A stretch of DNA of 64,000 bases from Streptomyces caeruleatus (GCF_001514235.1 NZ_KQ948943.1:80445-144444), one strand, 5' to 3'; positions 22,563-31,166 are shown, counted from the stretch's first letter. The notes: generated from the letters alone by a model not told the origin. Numbers and translations are program-made.

Positions 22563-24041
22563 CTACTTCTTCTTGCCGCGCTTCTCGCGCACGCGAACGG
22601 AGATATGGATCGGCGTGCCCTCGAAGCCGAACTCCTCGCGCAGCCGGCGTTCGATGAAGCGGCGGTAGCCCGCCTCGATGAAGCCGGAGGCGAAGAGGAC
22701 GAACCGCGGGGGCTTGGTGCCGGCCTGGGTGCCGAAGAGGATGCGCGGCTGCTTGCCGCCCCGGATCGGGTGCGGGTGGGCGGCGACCAGCTCACCGAGG
22801 AAGGCGTTGAGGCGGCCCGTGGGGACGCGGGTCTCCCAGCCGGCGAGGGCGGCCTCGATCGCGGGGACCAGCTTCTCCATGTGCCGGCCGGTGCGCGCGG
22901 AGACGTTGACCCGCGGCGCCCAGGCGACCTGGCCGAACTCGGTCTCGATCTCCCGCTCCAGGTAGTAGCGGCGCTCCTCGTCGAGGGTGTCCCACTTGTT
23001 GTAGGCGATGACCATCGCGCGTCCGGCCTCGACGGCCATCGTCACGATCCGCTGGTCCTGGACCGAGATGGAGTCGGCGGCGTCGATCAGGATGACCGCC
23101 ACCTCGGCCTTCTCGACGGCGGCGGCGGTGCGCAGCGAGGCGTAGTAGTCGGCGCCCTGCTGGAGGTGGACGCGCTTGCGGATGCCCGCCGTGTCGACGA
23201 ACTTCCAGGTGACACCGCCCAGTTCGATGAGCTCGTCGACCGGGTCGCGGGTGGTGCCGGCCAGCTCGTTGACGACGACGCGCTCCTCGCCCGCCACCTT
23301 GTTCAGCAGGGAGGACTTGCCGACGTTCGGGCGGCCGATGAGCGCGATACGGCGCGGGCCGCCGACCCCGGCCCCGCCGAAGGTCTGCGCGGGGGCCTCC
23401 GGCAGCGCCTCCAGGACGGCGTCCAGCATGTCGCCGGTGCCGCGGCCGTGCAGCGCGGAGACCGGGTGCGGTTCGCCGAGTCCGAGGGACCACAGATACG
23501 TCGCGTCGGCCTCGCCGCTCGGGCCGTCCACCTTGTTGGCGGCCAGCACCACGGGCTTGCCGGCCTTGCGCAGCAGTCGTACGACCGCCTCGTCGGTGTC
23601 GGTGGCGCCGACCTTGGCGTCGACGACGAACACGACGGCGTCGGCGGCCTCGATGGCGTACTCGGCCTGCGCGGCCACGGAGGCGTCGATGCCGAGGACG
23701 TCCTGCTCCCAGCCGCCGGTGTCGACGACCTTGAAGCGGCGCCCGGCCCACTCGGCCTCGTAGGTCACGCGGTCGCGGGTGACGCCGGGCTTGTCCTCGA
23801 CGACGGCCTCGCGGCGGCCGATGATCCGGTTGACCAGAGTCGACTTGCCGACATTGGGTCGTCCGACGACGGCGAGCACGGGCAGCGGACCGTGACCGGC
23901 CGCCTCGATCGCGCCCTCGACCTCCTCGAGATCGAAGCCCTCTTCCGCGGCGAGCTCCATGAACTCCGCGTACTCGGCATCGCCAAGCTCTCCGTGGTCG
24001 TGCTCTTCGAGCGAGCCCTCGGAGTGGATGTGGTCGTTCAT
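22563..24041 (-). CDS. der: Ribosome-assembly GTPase Der (EngA)
   Basis: A 492-residue tandem GTPase. An acidic N-terminal extension of about 50 residues precedes the first G domain (VVGRPNVGKST), and a second follows (LIGRPNVGKSS, with the DTAGI switch II motif). The C-terminal KH-like domain ends in a Lys/Arg-rich tail (REKRGKKK). Der acts in maturation of the 50S subunit. ATG 24041 was chosen because the acidic extension begins there with GAGG upstream; an earlier in-frame start would run through the intergenic region. It is the last gene of the cmk-plsC-der group, followed by a strong terminator. Confidence 0.95.
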   Translation of the reverse strand: MNDHIHSEGSLEEHDHGELGDAEYAEFMELAAEEGFDLEEVEGAIEAAGHGPLPVLAVVGRPNVGKSTLVNRIIGRREAVVEDKPGVTRDRVTYEAEWAGRRFKVVDTGGWEQDVLGIDASVAAQAEYAIEAADAVVFVVDAKVGATDTDEAVVRLLRKAGKPVVLAANKVDGPSGEADATYLWSLGLGEPHPVSALHGRGTGDMLDAVLEALPEAPAQTFGGAGVGGPRRIALIGRPNVGKSSLLNKVAGEERVVVNELAGTTRDPVDELIELGGVTWKFVDTAGIRKRVHLQQGADYYASLRTAAAVEKAEVAVILIDAADSISVQDQRIVTMAVEAGRAMVIAYNKWDTLDEERRYYLEREIETEFGQVAWAPRVNVSARTGRHMEKLVPAIEAALAGWETRVPTGRLNAFLGELVAAHPHPIRGGKQPRILFGTQAGTKPPRFVLFASGFIEAGYRRFIERRLREEFGFEGTPIHISVRVREKRGKKK

Positions 24042-24114
24042 GAAGTCCGTACCTCGTCGTTCATCGTGGTGATCGGTGGAACACCGGGTGTCCCCCGGCT
24101 GATCCACTACTCAG

Positions 24115-24774
24115 TTACTTCAGTGTCGCCCGGCGACCGGTCAGTCGCCTGGCGTTTTCCAGGTGTGCGCTGAGCTGCTTCTGGATGCGCTCGGTCGCCT
24201 CGTCCAGCGCCTTGCGCGTACGTCGTCCGCTGCCGTCGCCCGCCTCGAAGGGGTCGCCGAAGACGACGTCGATACGGCTGCGCAGCGGAGGCAGCCCCTT
24301 CATCAACCGTCCCCGCTTCTCGGAACTTCCCAGTACGGCGACCGGGACGATGGGCGCCCCGCTGCGCACGGCGAAGTAGGCGAGCCCGGCACGCAGGGAG
24401 GCGAAGTCGCCCTCGCCCCGGGTGCCCTCCGGGAAGATCCCGAGGACGCCGCCGGCCGAGAGGACGTCGAGGGCCCGGGTGATCGCCGTACGGTCGGTGG
24501 TGTCGCGGTCCACCTTCAGCTGGCCGATCCCGGTCAGGAACGGATCCAGCGGCCCGATGAACGCCTCCTTCTTGATCAGGAAGTGCGTCGGCCGGGGCGC
24601 CACGCCCATGACCATCGGGCCGTCTATGTTGTGCGAGTGGTTGACGGCGAAGATCACCGGACCGCTCGCGGGCACCTTCCAGGCGCCGAGCACGCGCGGC
24701 TTCCACAGCCCGTACATCAGGCCGACGCCGATCCGCCGCCCGACCTCGGCGCCCCGCTCCGAAGCCTGCGTCAC
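24115..24774 (-). CDS. 1-acylglycerol-3-phosphate acyltransferase family protein (PlsC-like)
   Basis: A 219-residue acyltransferase. The catalytic NHSHNID (H-x4-D), the substrate-binding IFPEGTR and the downstream VPVAVLG are present in the usual order. Family members transfer an acyl group to lysophosphatidate in phospholipid synthesis at the membrane. The GTG start overlaps the cmk stop (GTGA), showing translational coupling; cmk-plsC-der is a widespread actinobacterial order. The C-terminal 35 residues are basic. The precise acyl acceptor is inferred from family. Confidence 0.88.
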   Translation of the reverse strand: MTQASERGAEVGRRIGVGLMYGLWKPRVLGAWKVPASGPVIFAVNHSHNIDGPMVMGVAPRPTHFLIKKEAFIGPLDPFLTGIGQLKVDRDTTDRTAITRALDVLSAGGVLGIFPEGTRGEGDFASLRAGLAYFAVRSGAPIVPVAVLGSSEKRGRLMKGLPPLRSRIDVVFGDPFEAGDGSGRRTRKALDEATERIQKQLSAHLENARRLTGRRATLK

Positions 24775-25457
24775 TTTCCGGCCCGCTTCTCCTCGACGAG
24801 CGTGACGACGCACTCGATGACCTGCGACAGGGTGAGCTCGGTGGTGTCCACCTCGACCGCGTCGTCGGCCTTGGCGAGCGGCGAGGTCTTGCGGCTGGAG
24901 TCGGCCGCGTCGCGCTTGATCAGCGCCTCCCTGGTCGCGTTGACGTCGGCGCCCTTCAGCTCACCGCTGCGGCGGGCGGCGCGGGCCTCCGGGGAGGCGG
25001 TGAGGAAGATCTTCAGGTCGGCGTCGGGCAGCACGGTCGTACCGATGTCACGGCCCTCGACGACGATGCCGATCTCCGCGGACTTGGCCAGGGAGCGCTG
25101 CAGCTCGGTGATCCGGGCCCGCACCTCCGGCACGGCACTGACCGCGCTGACCTTGGAGGTGACCTCCTGGGTGCGGATCGGCCCGGCCACGTCGGTGCCG
25201 TCCACCGTGATCGTCGGGTTGCCCGGCTCGGTGCCGGAGACGATCTCGGGCTTGCCGGCCACGGCGGCGATGGCGGAGGGGTCCTCGATGTCGATCCCGT
25301 TGGTCACCATCCACCAGGTGATCGCCCGGTACTGGGCGCCGGTGTCGAGGTAGCTGAGCCCGAGCTGCGCGGCAACGGCCTTCGACGTGCTCGACTTGCC
25401 CGTGCCGGAGGGGCCGTCGATGGCGACAATCACGGGCTTGGCGGCACCGTTTTCCAC
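24771..25457 (-). CDS. cmk: Cytidylate kinase
   Basis: A 228-residue P-loop kinase. VIVAIDGPSGTGKSST gives the nucleotide-binding loop, followed by YLDTGAQYRAIT, the CMP-site region of cytidylate kinases, and VVEGRDIGTTVLPDADLK. It phosphorylates CMP and dCMP to the diphosphates. The GTG at 25457 is supported by the position of the P-loop about 15 residues in. It is the first gene of the cmk-plsC-der group, with a 182-bp hairpin separating it from tyrA upstream. Confidence 0.93.
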   Translation of the reverse strand: MENGAAKPVIVAIDGPSGTGKSSTSKAVAAQLGLSYLDTGAQYRAITWWMVTNGIDIEDPSAIAAVAGKPEIVSGTEPGNPTITVDGTDVAGPIRTQEVTSKVSAVSAVPEVRARITELQRSLAKSAEIGIVVEGRDIGTTVLPDADLKIFLTASPEARAARRSGELKGADVNATREALIKRDAADSSRKTSPLAKADDAVEVDTTELTLSQVIECVVTLVEEKRAGK

Positions 25458-25559
25458 GGGGGGACACCTTCCAGATGCGGTGTGACGGGAGTGCGGGGAC
25501 GCGAGGGCGCCCCGCACAAGGTTACTGGGTTCAACTCACTCGTCCGGCCGCACAGGGTT

Positions 25560-25741
25560 CGCCCCCGCCGCCCCTACCCGTCCCATCCTTCTGGGGCTCC
25601 GCCCCAGACCCCGCTCCTCAAACGCCGGAGGGGCTGAATTGATCAGCCCGTCCGGCGTTTGAGGACGAGGCCCGAAGGGCCGACAGCGGGGGTCTGGGGG
25701 CGCAGCCCCCAGGGACGGGACGGGTAGGGGCGGCGGGGGCG
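25560..25741. repeat. 182-bp intergenic inverted repeat (giant hairpin) between tyrA and cmk
   Basis: Outer arms of 25 bp are perfect complements (25560-25584 with 25717-25741). Inside them lie a second nested pair (CTGGGGCTCCGCCCCAG and its partner near 25692-25712) and a third pair (CTCAAACGCCGG ... CCGGCGTTTGAG) around the central TGATCA-containing turn. The whole sequence can fold into one long interrupted stem. It starts 9 bp after the tyrA stop and may act as its terminator. Similar CAAACGCCGG elements are frequent between Streptomyces genes. Confidence 0.9.
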
Positions 25742-25749
25742 AGAATCCG

Positions 25750-26835
25750 CTACTGCCGGATCGCCCAGCCCCGCTCCCGCAACGACGCCGACAGAACCGG
25801 CGCGGCCTTGGGCTCCACCATCAGCTGCACCAGACCGGCCTGCTGCCCCGTCGCGTGCTCGATCCGCACATCCTCGATGTTGACCCCGGCCCGCCCCGCG
25901 TCCGCGAAGATCCGCGCCAACTGCCCCGGCTGGTCGTCGATGAGCACGGCGACCACCTCGTAGACCCGCGGAGCGGCCCCGTGCTTGCCGGGCACGCGTA
26001 CCTGCCCCGCGTTCCCCCGCCGCAGCACGCCCTCGATACCGGCCGTCCCCTTCACCCGCTTGTCCTCGTCGGAGGACTGCAGGGCCCGCAGCGCCCGCAC
26101 CGTCTCCTCCAGATCGGCGGCGACGTCCGTGAGCAGATCGGCGACGGGCCCGGGGTTCGCGGAGAGGATGTCGATCCACATGCCGGGATCGGACGCGGCG
26201 ATCCGCGTCACATCACGGATGCCCTGACCGCACAGCCGTACGGCCGTCTCCTCGGCGTTCTCCAGCCGCGCGGCGACCATGCTGGACATCAGATGCGGCA
26301 TGTGGGACACGAGCGCGACCGCGCGGTCGTGGGCGTCGGCGTCCATCACGACCGGCACGGCCCGGCAGTGCGAGACCAGCTCCAGGGCGAGGTTCAGCAC
26401 CTCGGTGTCGGTGTCCCGGGTCGGCGTCAGCACCCAGGGCCGCCCCTCGAAGAGGTCGCCGGTCGCGGCCAGCGGCCCGGACTTCTCCCGGCCCGACATG
26501 GGATGCGTACCGATGTACGACGACAGGTCGAGCCCGAGCGCGTCCAGCTCACGGCGCGGCCCGCCCTTGACGCTGGCCACGTCGAGGTAGCCGCGGGCCA
26601 CACCCCGGCGCATGACGTCGGCGAGGACACCGGCCACGTGCGCGGGCGGGGCGGCGACGATCGCGAGGTCCACGGGGCCCTCGGGCGCCTCGTCCGTGCC
26701 GGCGCCGAGCGCGGCCGCCGTCCGGGCCTGCTCGGGGTCGTGGTCGGCGAGGTGGACGGTGACCCCCCGCCTGGCCAGCGCGAGGGCGGCGGACGTACCG
26801 ATGAGGCCGGTGCCGATGACGAGTGCGGTTCTCAC
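25750..26835 (-). CDS. tyrA: Prephenate dehydrogenase with C-terminal ACT domain
   Basis: A 361-residue enzyme. The NAD(P)-binding loop is VIGTGLIGTSAALAL at the N-terminus. THPMSGREKSG carries the His/Arg residues that bind prephenate. A C-terminal ACT domain (from about residue 290, VVAVLIDDQPGQLARIFADAG) should mediate feedback by tyrosine or another amino acid. It converts prephenate to 4-hydroxyphenylpyruvate for tyrosine. The GTG start overlaps the aroH stop, so chorismate mutase and this enzyme are made together and catalyse consecutive steps. Confidence 0.94.
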   Translation of the reverse strand: MRTALVIGTGLIGTSAALALARRGVTVHLADHDPEQARTAAALGAGTDEAPEGPVDLAIVAAPPAHVAGVLADVMRRGVARGYLDVASVKGGPRRELDALGLDLSSYIGTHPMSGREKSGPLAATGDLFEGRPWVLTPTRDTDTEVLNLALELVSHCRAVPVVMDADAHDRAVALVSHMPHLMSSMVAARLENAEETAVRLCGQGIRDVTRIAASDPGMWIDILSANPGPVADLLTDVAADLEETVRALRALQSSDEDKRVKGTAGIEGVLRRGNAGQVRVPGKHGAAPRVYEVVAVLIDDQPGQLARIFADAGRAGVNIEDVRIEHATGQQAGLVQLMVEPKAAPVLSASLRERGWAIRQ

Positions 26836-27200
26836 TGGGCGATGTCCTTGCGCAGGGCGGCCGCGGCGCCGAGGTAGACGTGCGCGATGTCGGCGCGGGG
26901 CTTGTCGGACTCGATGTGCGCGAGGACCCGAACGACCCGGGGCATGGCGCCCTCGATGTCCAGTTCCTGGGCGCAGATCAACGGGACGTCGGCGAAGCCG
27001 CTGCCGAGCTTGCGGGCGGCGGCCGCCGGGAAGTCGCTGTGCAGATCGGGCGTGGCCGTGAACCAGACGCTGATCAGGTCGTCCGCGGTGAGGTCGTTCC
27101 GCTCCAGGATCGCGGTGAGCAGGGCACCGACCTGCTCGTCCATGTGGCCGGCCTCGTCCCGCTCCAGCTGGACGGCCCCCCGGACCGCTCGTACCGCCAC
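26832..27200 (-). CDS. aroH: Chorismate mutase, AroH type
   Basis: A 122-residue monofunctional chorismate mutase of the trimeric Bacillus AroH class. RAVRGAVQLERDE at the N-terminus carries active-site Arg and Glu residues, and LISVWFTATPDLHSDFPA is the class signature. It rearranges chorismate to prephenate, feeding tyrA, whose start overlaps this stop by 4 nt. AAGGAG 8 nt before the GTG fixes the start, although the frame stays open upstream for another 84 codons. Confidence 0.94.
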   Translation of the reverse strand: MAVRAVRGAVQLERDEAGHMDEQVGALLTAILERNDLTADDLISVWFTATPDLHSDFPAAAARKLGSGFADVPLICAQELDIEGAMPRVVRVLAHIESDKPRADIAHVYLGAAAALRKDIAQ

Positions 27201-27450
27201 GGCACTGCTCCTTGCTGACGTACGGATCACTCTTCGGCTGTCCAGCCTAGTCAGCCCGGGTGCGCCGGACCCATCTCGCCCGCCCCCTGAGACAACCCGA
27301 CCCGCCTTGACGAATGCACGAAACGCCCGTTCTCCTGCACTATGCCCCAAGTTGTTTCGCCTTCGGCGCTTTAGGTGCAAAGATGCTGTTGCTCCGCTCG
27401 GAGCGACTTCCCGGCGCCCTCTGGTTCTTCCGCACTTTCGGAGTGACGAC

Positions 27451-27903
27451 ATGACCTACCGTCCGACGCGGCGCACGATCCTCATCGCGACGGGCGCGAC
27501 AGGCGCGACGGCGCTCGTCGCGGGCTGTGGCGATTCCGACGGCGACGGCGACTCCGCCTCGACCTCCACCACCTCCCCCGGCCAGGACGACCAGGACGGT
27601 CAGACCGGCCAGGAGGGCAAGGAGCTGGCCACCACGTCCGAGATCCCGGTGGGCGGCGGCAAGATCTTCGCCGACGACAAGGTGGTGGTGACCCAGCCCG
27701 AGACCGGCCAGTTCAAGGGCTTCTCCGCCATCTGCACGCATCAGCAGTGCACGGTCGCGACGGTCGCGGACGGCACGATCAACTGTCCGTGCCACGGCAG
27801 CAAGTTCAACATCACGGACGGCTCGGTGGCCCATCCGCCGGCGACGCGGCCGCTGCCCGAGAAGAAGATCACCGTGGACGGAAATTCGATCCGCCTGGTC
27901 TGA
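27451..27903 (+). CDS. Rieske [2Fe-2S] protein, Tat-exported lipoprotein type
   Basis: A 150-residue protein. The N-terminus has RR (7-8), a hydrophobic core and the lipobox LVAGC, so export by Tat with lipid attachment is likely. A disordered Asp/Ser/Thr/Gln linker (about 27-60) leads into a Rieske domain with CTHQQC and CPCHGSKF, the Cys-His ligands of the 2Fe-2S cluster. It lacks the membrane helices of a QcrA subunit and so is an isolated electron-transfer or redox protein; its partner is unknown. GGAG about 8 nt upstream supports the ATG. Transcribed divergently from aroH. Confidence 0.88.
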   Translation: MTYRPTRRTILIATGATGATALVAGCGDSDGDGDSASTSTTSPGQDDQDGQTGQEGKELATTSEIPVGGGKIFADDKVVVTQPETGQFKGFSAICTHQQCTVATVADGTINCPCHGSKFNITDGSVAHPPATRPLPEKKITVDGNSIRLV

Positions 27904-27924
27904 TCCGCCGCGTACGCTCCGGGC

Positions 27925-28668
27925 ATGCGCCCCGAGACCCTGGTCCGCGACCACACGATCTACGCCTGCGTGATGGGCTCGCGCGCCTTCGGTCTGGCGA
28001 CGGACGGCAGCGACACCGACCGCCGCGGCGTCTTCCTCGCCCCGACGCCGCTCTTCTGGCGCTTCGACAAGCCGCCGACGCACGTCGACGGCCCGCTGGA
28101 GGAACAGTTCAGCTGGGAGCTGGAACGCTTCTGCGAGCTGGCCCTGCGCGCCAACCCGAACATCCTGGAGTGCCTGCACTCCCCGCTCGTGGAGTACGTC
28201 GACGACACGGGCCGCGAGCTGCTCGCCCTGCGCGAGGCGTTCCTGTCCCGGCAGGCCCTGGAGACGTTCACGCGTTACGCGCTGGGCCAGCGCAAGAAGC
28301 TGGAGGCGGACGTCCGCTCCCACGGCGCCCCGCGCTGGAAGCACGCGATGCACCTCCTGCGCCTCCTGACGAGCGCCCGCGACCTGCTGCGCACCGGCCG
28401 CCTCACGATCGACGTCGGCGACCGGCGCGAGGCGCTGCTGGAGGTCAAGCGCGGCGAGGTCACGTGGCCGGAGGTGGAGTCCCGGATGAACCGCCTGGCG
28501 CGGGAGGCGGAGGAGGCCTGCCGTCACAGCCCGCTCCCGGCCGAGCCGGACCGCCGCCGGGTCGAGGACTTCCTGATCGGCGTCCGCCGCGCGTCAGCTC
28601 TCCAGCCGGGTCCGTACGACGAAGGCGTGCAGGGCGTCGTGGACGGCCGGGGCATCGGGCAGCGCTGA
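27925..28668 (+). CDS. Nucleotidyltransferase-domain protein A
   Basis: A 247-residue protein of the DNA-polymerase-beta-like nucleotidyltransferase superfamily (COG3541-like). The core motif is GSRAFGL followed by SDTDRRGVF, giving the GS and D-x-D metal ligands. The helical region that follows (LERFCELALRANPNILECL) is typical for this group. Proposed targets for relatives are tRNA or protein nucleotidylation, but the substrate here is unknown. It starts 21 bp after the Rieske stop and converges with a second protein of the same family, sharing 75 bp at their 3' ends. Confidence 0.75.
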   Translation: MRPETLVRDHTIYACVMGSRAFGLATDGSDTDRRGVFLAPTPLFWRFDKPPTHVDGPLEEQFSWELERFCELALRANPNILECLHSPLVEYVDDTGRELLALREAFLSRQALETFTRYALGQRKKLEADVRSHGAPRWKHAMHLLRLLTSARDLLRTGRLTIDVGDRREALLEVKRGEVTWPEVESRMNRLAREAEEACRHSPLPAEPDRRRVEDFLIGVRRASALQPGPYDEGVQGVVDGRGIGQR

Positions 28669-29343
28669 GGCGGCCTGCGCCTCGTCCAGCGCACCGTGCA
28701 GCCGCTCCACGTCGGCCGCCACGCGCGCGTGGTCGACGTCGGCGGCTCCGTGCTCCTGCTCGGCCTTGGCGGTGATCAGCTCCGGCAGGTAGCCGGGGGC
28801 GTCGACCTCCCCGATCAGCGTCGGCAGATGCGGCTGCACCTCGCCAGTGCGCATCAGGTGGATGCCGGTGAGCAGCACACGGAAGGTGTAGAGCAGCGGC
28901 TTCAGCTCGCCGGTCTTCTCGAACAGCCGCCACTGGGTAGTGGCGAAGCCCCGGTAGTGATGGGCGTGATGGCTGGTGAGCACGCCCGGCGCCAGCCCGG
29001 CCAGCTCCCGGTGGGCGTCCGTGGTGTGCACGACGAGCGGCGAGAGCAGCTGCTCCAGGACATAGCCGTTGCGGCGCAGCATCAGCCGTACGAACTTGCG
29101 CAGGTCGTGTGTGACCAGGTCCATCTCGACGCCGTCCCGCACCCACATCCGCGACCGCGTCTCGTCCGGCTCCCGCAACCCGACGAGGTCGGCGGTGGGC
29201 AGCAGGTGCACGCCCCGCAGGTCGACGTCCGAGTCGCGCGACGGGAAGCCGTACAGATGCGCGCCGGAGACCGTCGCGAACAGCACCGGATCGGGCTGCT
29301 CGGCGACGACGGGCGCGAGGTCGATGTCCAGGGCGTCGATCAT
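28594..29343 (-). CDS. Nucleotidyltransferase-domain protein B
   Basis: A 249-residue paralogue of the gene facing it. VSGAHLYGFPSRDSDVDLRGVHLLP holds the GS-like and D-x-D motifs, and the helical region (KFVRLMLRRNGYVLEQLLSPLVV) aligns with protein A. The substrate is unknown. The ATG lies 3 bp after the stop of the ADP-ribosylglycohydrolase gene, so it is the last gene of the nrtR operon, linking nucleotide transfer with ADP-ribose metabolism. Its 3' end overlaps the opposing gene by 75 bp. Confidence 0.75.
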   Translation of the reverse strand: MIDALDIDLAPVVAEQPDPVLFATVSGAHLYGFPSRDSDVDLRGVHLLPTADLVGLREPDETRSRMWVRDGVEMDLVTHDLRKFVRLMLRRNGYVLEQLLSPLVVHTTDAHRELAGLAPGVLTSHHAHHYRGFATTQWRLFEKTGELKPLLYTFRVLLTGIHLMRTGEVQPHLPTLIGEVDAPGYLPELITAKAEQEHGAADVDHARVAADVERLHGALDEAQAASALPDAPAVHDALHAFVVRTRLES

Positions 29344-29346
29344 CCG

Positions 29347-30369
29347 TCAAGCGTCCCAGAGCGCTCCGAGGGTCAGCAGGTCGCCCCGGTACTCGATGCG
29401 GTCCGCCCACTCCGTCGGCCACGCCTCGGCACCCAGGTGGGCGCCCGCGAACGCGCCGGCCAGGCACGCGATCGAGTCCGAGTCACCGGATGTGCAGGCG
29501 GCCCGCCGCAGGGCCGTCAGCGGCTCGTCGACGAACCACAGGAAGCAGAGCAGCCCGGTGGCCAGGGCCTCCTCGGCGATCCAGCCCGCACCGGTCGCCA
29601 GGCACGGGTCGGTCTCGGGCGAGACGGTGCGCACGGCCTCCTGGAGCCGGTCCAGCACGCCCAGGCACTCGTCCCAGCCGCGCGCGATGAAGTGCTCGGG
29701 CGTCGGGTCCTGGCCGCGGGTCCACAGGTCGCCGAGCCAGCGCTCGTGGTAGCGGCCGCGGTTCTCGTAGGCGTACGACCGCAGCAGCCCGACCAGCCCG
29801 GTCGGCTCGGCGCCCTGCGCGAGGAGGCGTACGGCGTGCGCGGTGAGGTCGGAGGCGGCGAGCGCCGTCGGGTGGCCGTGGGTGAGCGCGGACTGCAACT
29901 GGGCGGCGCCCGCCCGCTGTTCGTCGCTCAGCCCCGGTATGAGCCCGACCGGAGCCACGCGCATGTTGGCACCGCAGCCCTTGGAGCCGATCTGGCTGGC
30001 GTCCTGCCAGGGCAGGTCCGTGCGCTCCAGCAGGTCGCAGGCCCTGAGGCAGGTGTTGCCGGGGGCGCGGTTGTTCTCCGGTGAGCGGTTCCACGCGATG
30101 AACTCCGCGCGCACCGGCCCCACCATCGCGTCGGGTCCGAGCACACCCATGTCCGTCGCCGTCCGCAGCCCCTTCCCCAACGCCAGCGTCATCTGCGTGT
30201 CGTCGGTGACGATCGCCGGCGTCGGCAGCTCCATCTCGGCCCATGGCCCGCATTTGGCGAGGATCGAAGGGACGTCGTTGAACTCGGTCGGAAATCCGAG
30301 GGCGTCCCCGAGGGCGAGGCCGAGCAGGGAGCCGGTGGCGGCGCGCTTGCGGACGGTGGTCGTGGTCAT
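29347..30369 (-). CDS. ADP-ribosylglycohydrolase family protein
   Basis: A 340-residue member of the DraG/ARH family. The magnesium-binding motifs are present: GLALGDALGFPTEF near the N-terminus, VTDDTQMTLAL and, towards the C-terminus, SGDSDSIACLAGAFAGA, with the paired Asp ligands. These enzymes remove ADP-ribose from proteins or other acceptors. The ATG overlaps the NUDIX regulator stop (ATGA), so both come from one transcript. The context suggests control by ADP-ribose or a related NAD breakdown product. Confidence 0.9.
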   Translation of the reverse strand: MTTTTVRKRAATGSLLGLALGDALGFPTEFNDVPSILAKCGPWAEMELPTPAIVTDDTQMTLALGKGLRTATDMGVLGPDAMVGPVRAEFIAWNRSPENNRAPGNTCLRACDLLERTDLPWQDASQIGSKGCGANMRVAPVGLIPGLSDEQRAGAAQLQSALTHGHPTALAASDLTAHAVRLLAQGAEPTGLVGLLRSYAYENRGRYHERWLGDLWTRGQDPTPEHFIARGWDECLGVLDRLQEAVRTVSPETDPCLATGAGWIAEEALATGLLCFLWFVDEPLTALRRAACTSGDSDSIACLAGAFAGAHLGAEAWPTEWADRIEYRGDLLTLGALWDA

Positions 30370-31088
30370 GCGGGGCGTCCTTCCGGGGTGGGCCGCAGCA
30401 GGGGCGGGTGGAGGGTGGCGGCGGTGCCCGCGCGGTACAGCGCGGCCGGTTTGCCGCGGCCGCCGGTGAGCCGGGCGGCGCCGGGCACGGCTTCGACGAA
30501 GCCCGCAGTGGCGAGGACCTTGCGGCGGAAGTTGGGCCGGTCGAGGGCGGTGCCCCACACCGTCTCGTAGACCTGTTGCAGCTCGCCGAGCGTGAACTCG
30601 GGCGGGCAGAAGGCCGTGGCGAGGCCGGTGTACTCCAGCTTGGCGCCGACGCGGTCATGGGCGTCGGCCAGGATCCGGTCGTGGTCGAAGGCGAGGGGTC
30701 CGGCCGTGTCGTACGGCACCCAGCGCGCCTGGGCCGCGTCGCTGCCGCCGTGCGGTTCGGGAGGATGGGGCAGCAGGGCGGTGAAGGCGACCGTGACGAC
30801 TCTCATCCGGGGGTCGCGGTCGGGCTCGCTGTAGGTCCGCAACTGCTCCAGGTGCAGCCCGGAGACGTCCGACAGGCCGGTCTCCTCGGCGAGTTCACGC
30901 CGGGCCGCCGTCTCCGCCGACTCGTCGGGCTGCACGAATCCGCCGGGCAGGGCCCAGTGGCCCTTGTACGGCTCCTGCCCGCGCTCCACGAGCAGGACGT
31001 GCAGGGCGCCGTCGCGGAGGGTGAGGACGGCGAGGTCGGCGGTGACGGCGAAGGGTTCGTGTGCGTACTTGTCGTAGGCCGTGCCCAT
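30366..31088 (-). CDS. NrtR-type regulator: NUDIX domain plus winged helix
   Basis: A 240-residue protein. The N-terminal half is a NUDIX domain (ALPGGFVQPDESAETAARRELAEETGL, the 23-residue box with all Glu residues). The C-terminal half, including EFTLGELQQVYETVWG and NFRRKVLA, is the winged-helix DNA-binding module of NrtR repressors. NrtR senses ADP-ribose and represses NAD genes. The matching palindrome lies 29 bp upstream of this ATG, so it should repress its own operon. A GTG at 31097 is an alternative start. The intact NUDIX box leaves open some hydrolase activity. Confidence 0.87.
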   Translation of the reverse strand: MGTAYDKYAHEPFAVTADLAVLTLRDGALHVLLVERGQEPYKGHWALPGGFVQPDESAETAARRELAEETGLSDVSGLHLEQLRTYSEPDRDPRMRVVTVAFTALLPHPPEPHGGSDAAQARWVPYDTAGPLAFDHDRILADAHDRVGAKLEYTGLATAFCPPEFTLGELQQVYETVWGTALDRPNFRRKVLATAGFVEAVPGAARLTGGRGKPAALYRAGTAATLHPPLLRPTPEGRPA

Positions 31089-31117
31089 GAGAACCACTCA
31101 CCCCCTCAACAGCTTTA

Positions 31118-31134
31118 ATAGTCAGTACGACTAT
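31118..31134. promoter_or_regulatory. Putative NrtR operator
   Basis: ATAGTC-AGTAC-GACTAT, a perfect 6-bp inverted repeat with a 5-bp centre in an AT-rich patch otherwise rare here, 29 bp upstream of the NrtR-type gene. TAGTC/GACTA half-sites are, as I recall, those of actinobacterial NrtR boxes. Its position would block the promoter of the nrtR-glycohydrolase-nucleotidyltransferase operon. Confidence 0.75.
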
Positions 31135-31166
31135 AAAGAGGCCGAGGGGGTCACCACAACCCCCGT

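Noticed and set aside
27925..29343. Toxin-antitoxin pair of MNT/HEPN type
   Set aside because: Both proteins are nucleotidyltransferases of about 250 residues, convergent rather than co-directional, and no HEPN partner with an RX4-6H motif is seen.
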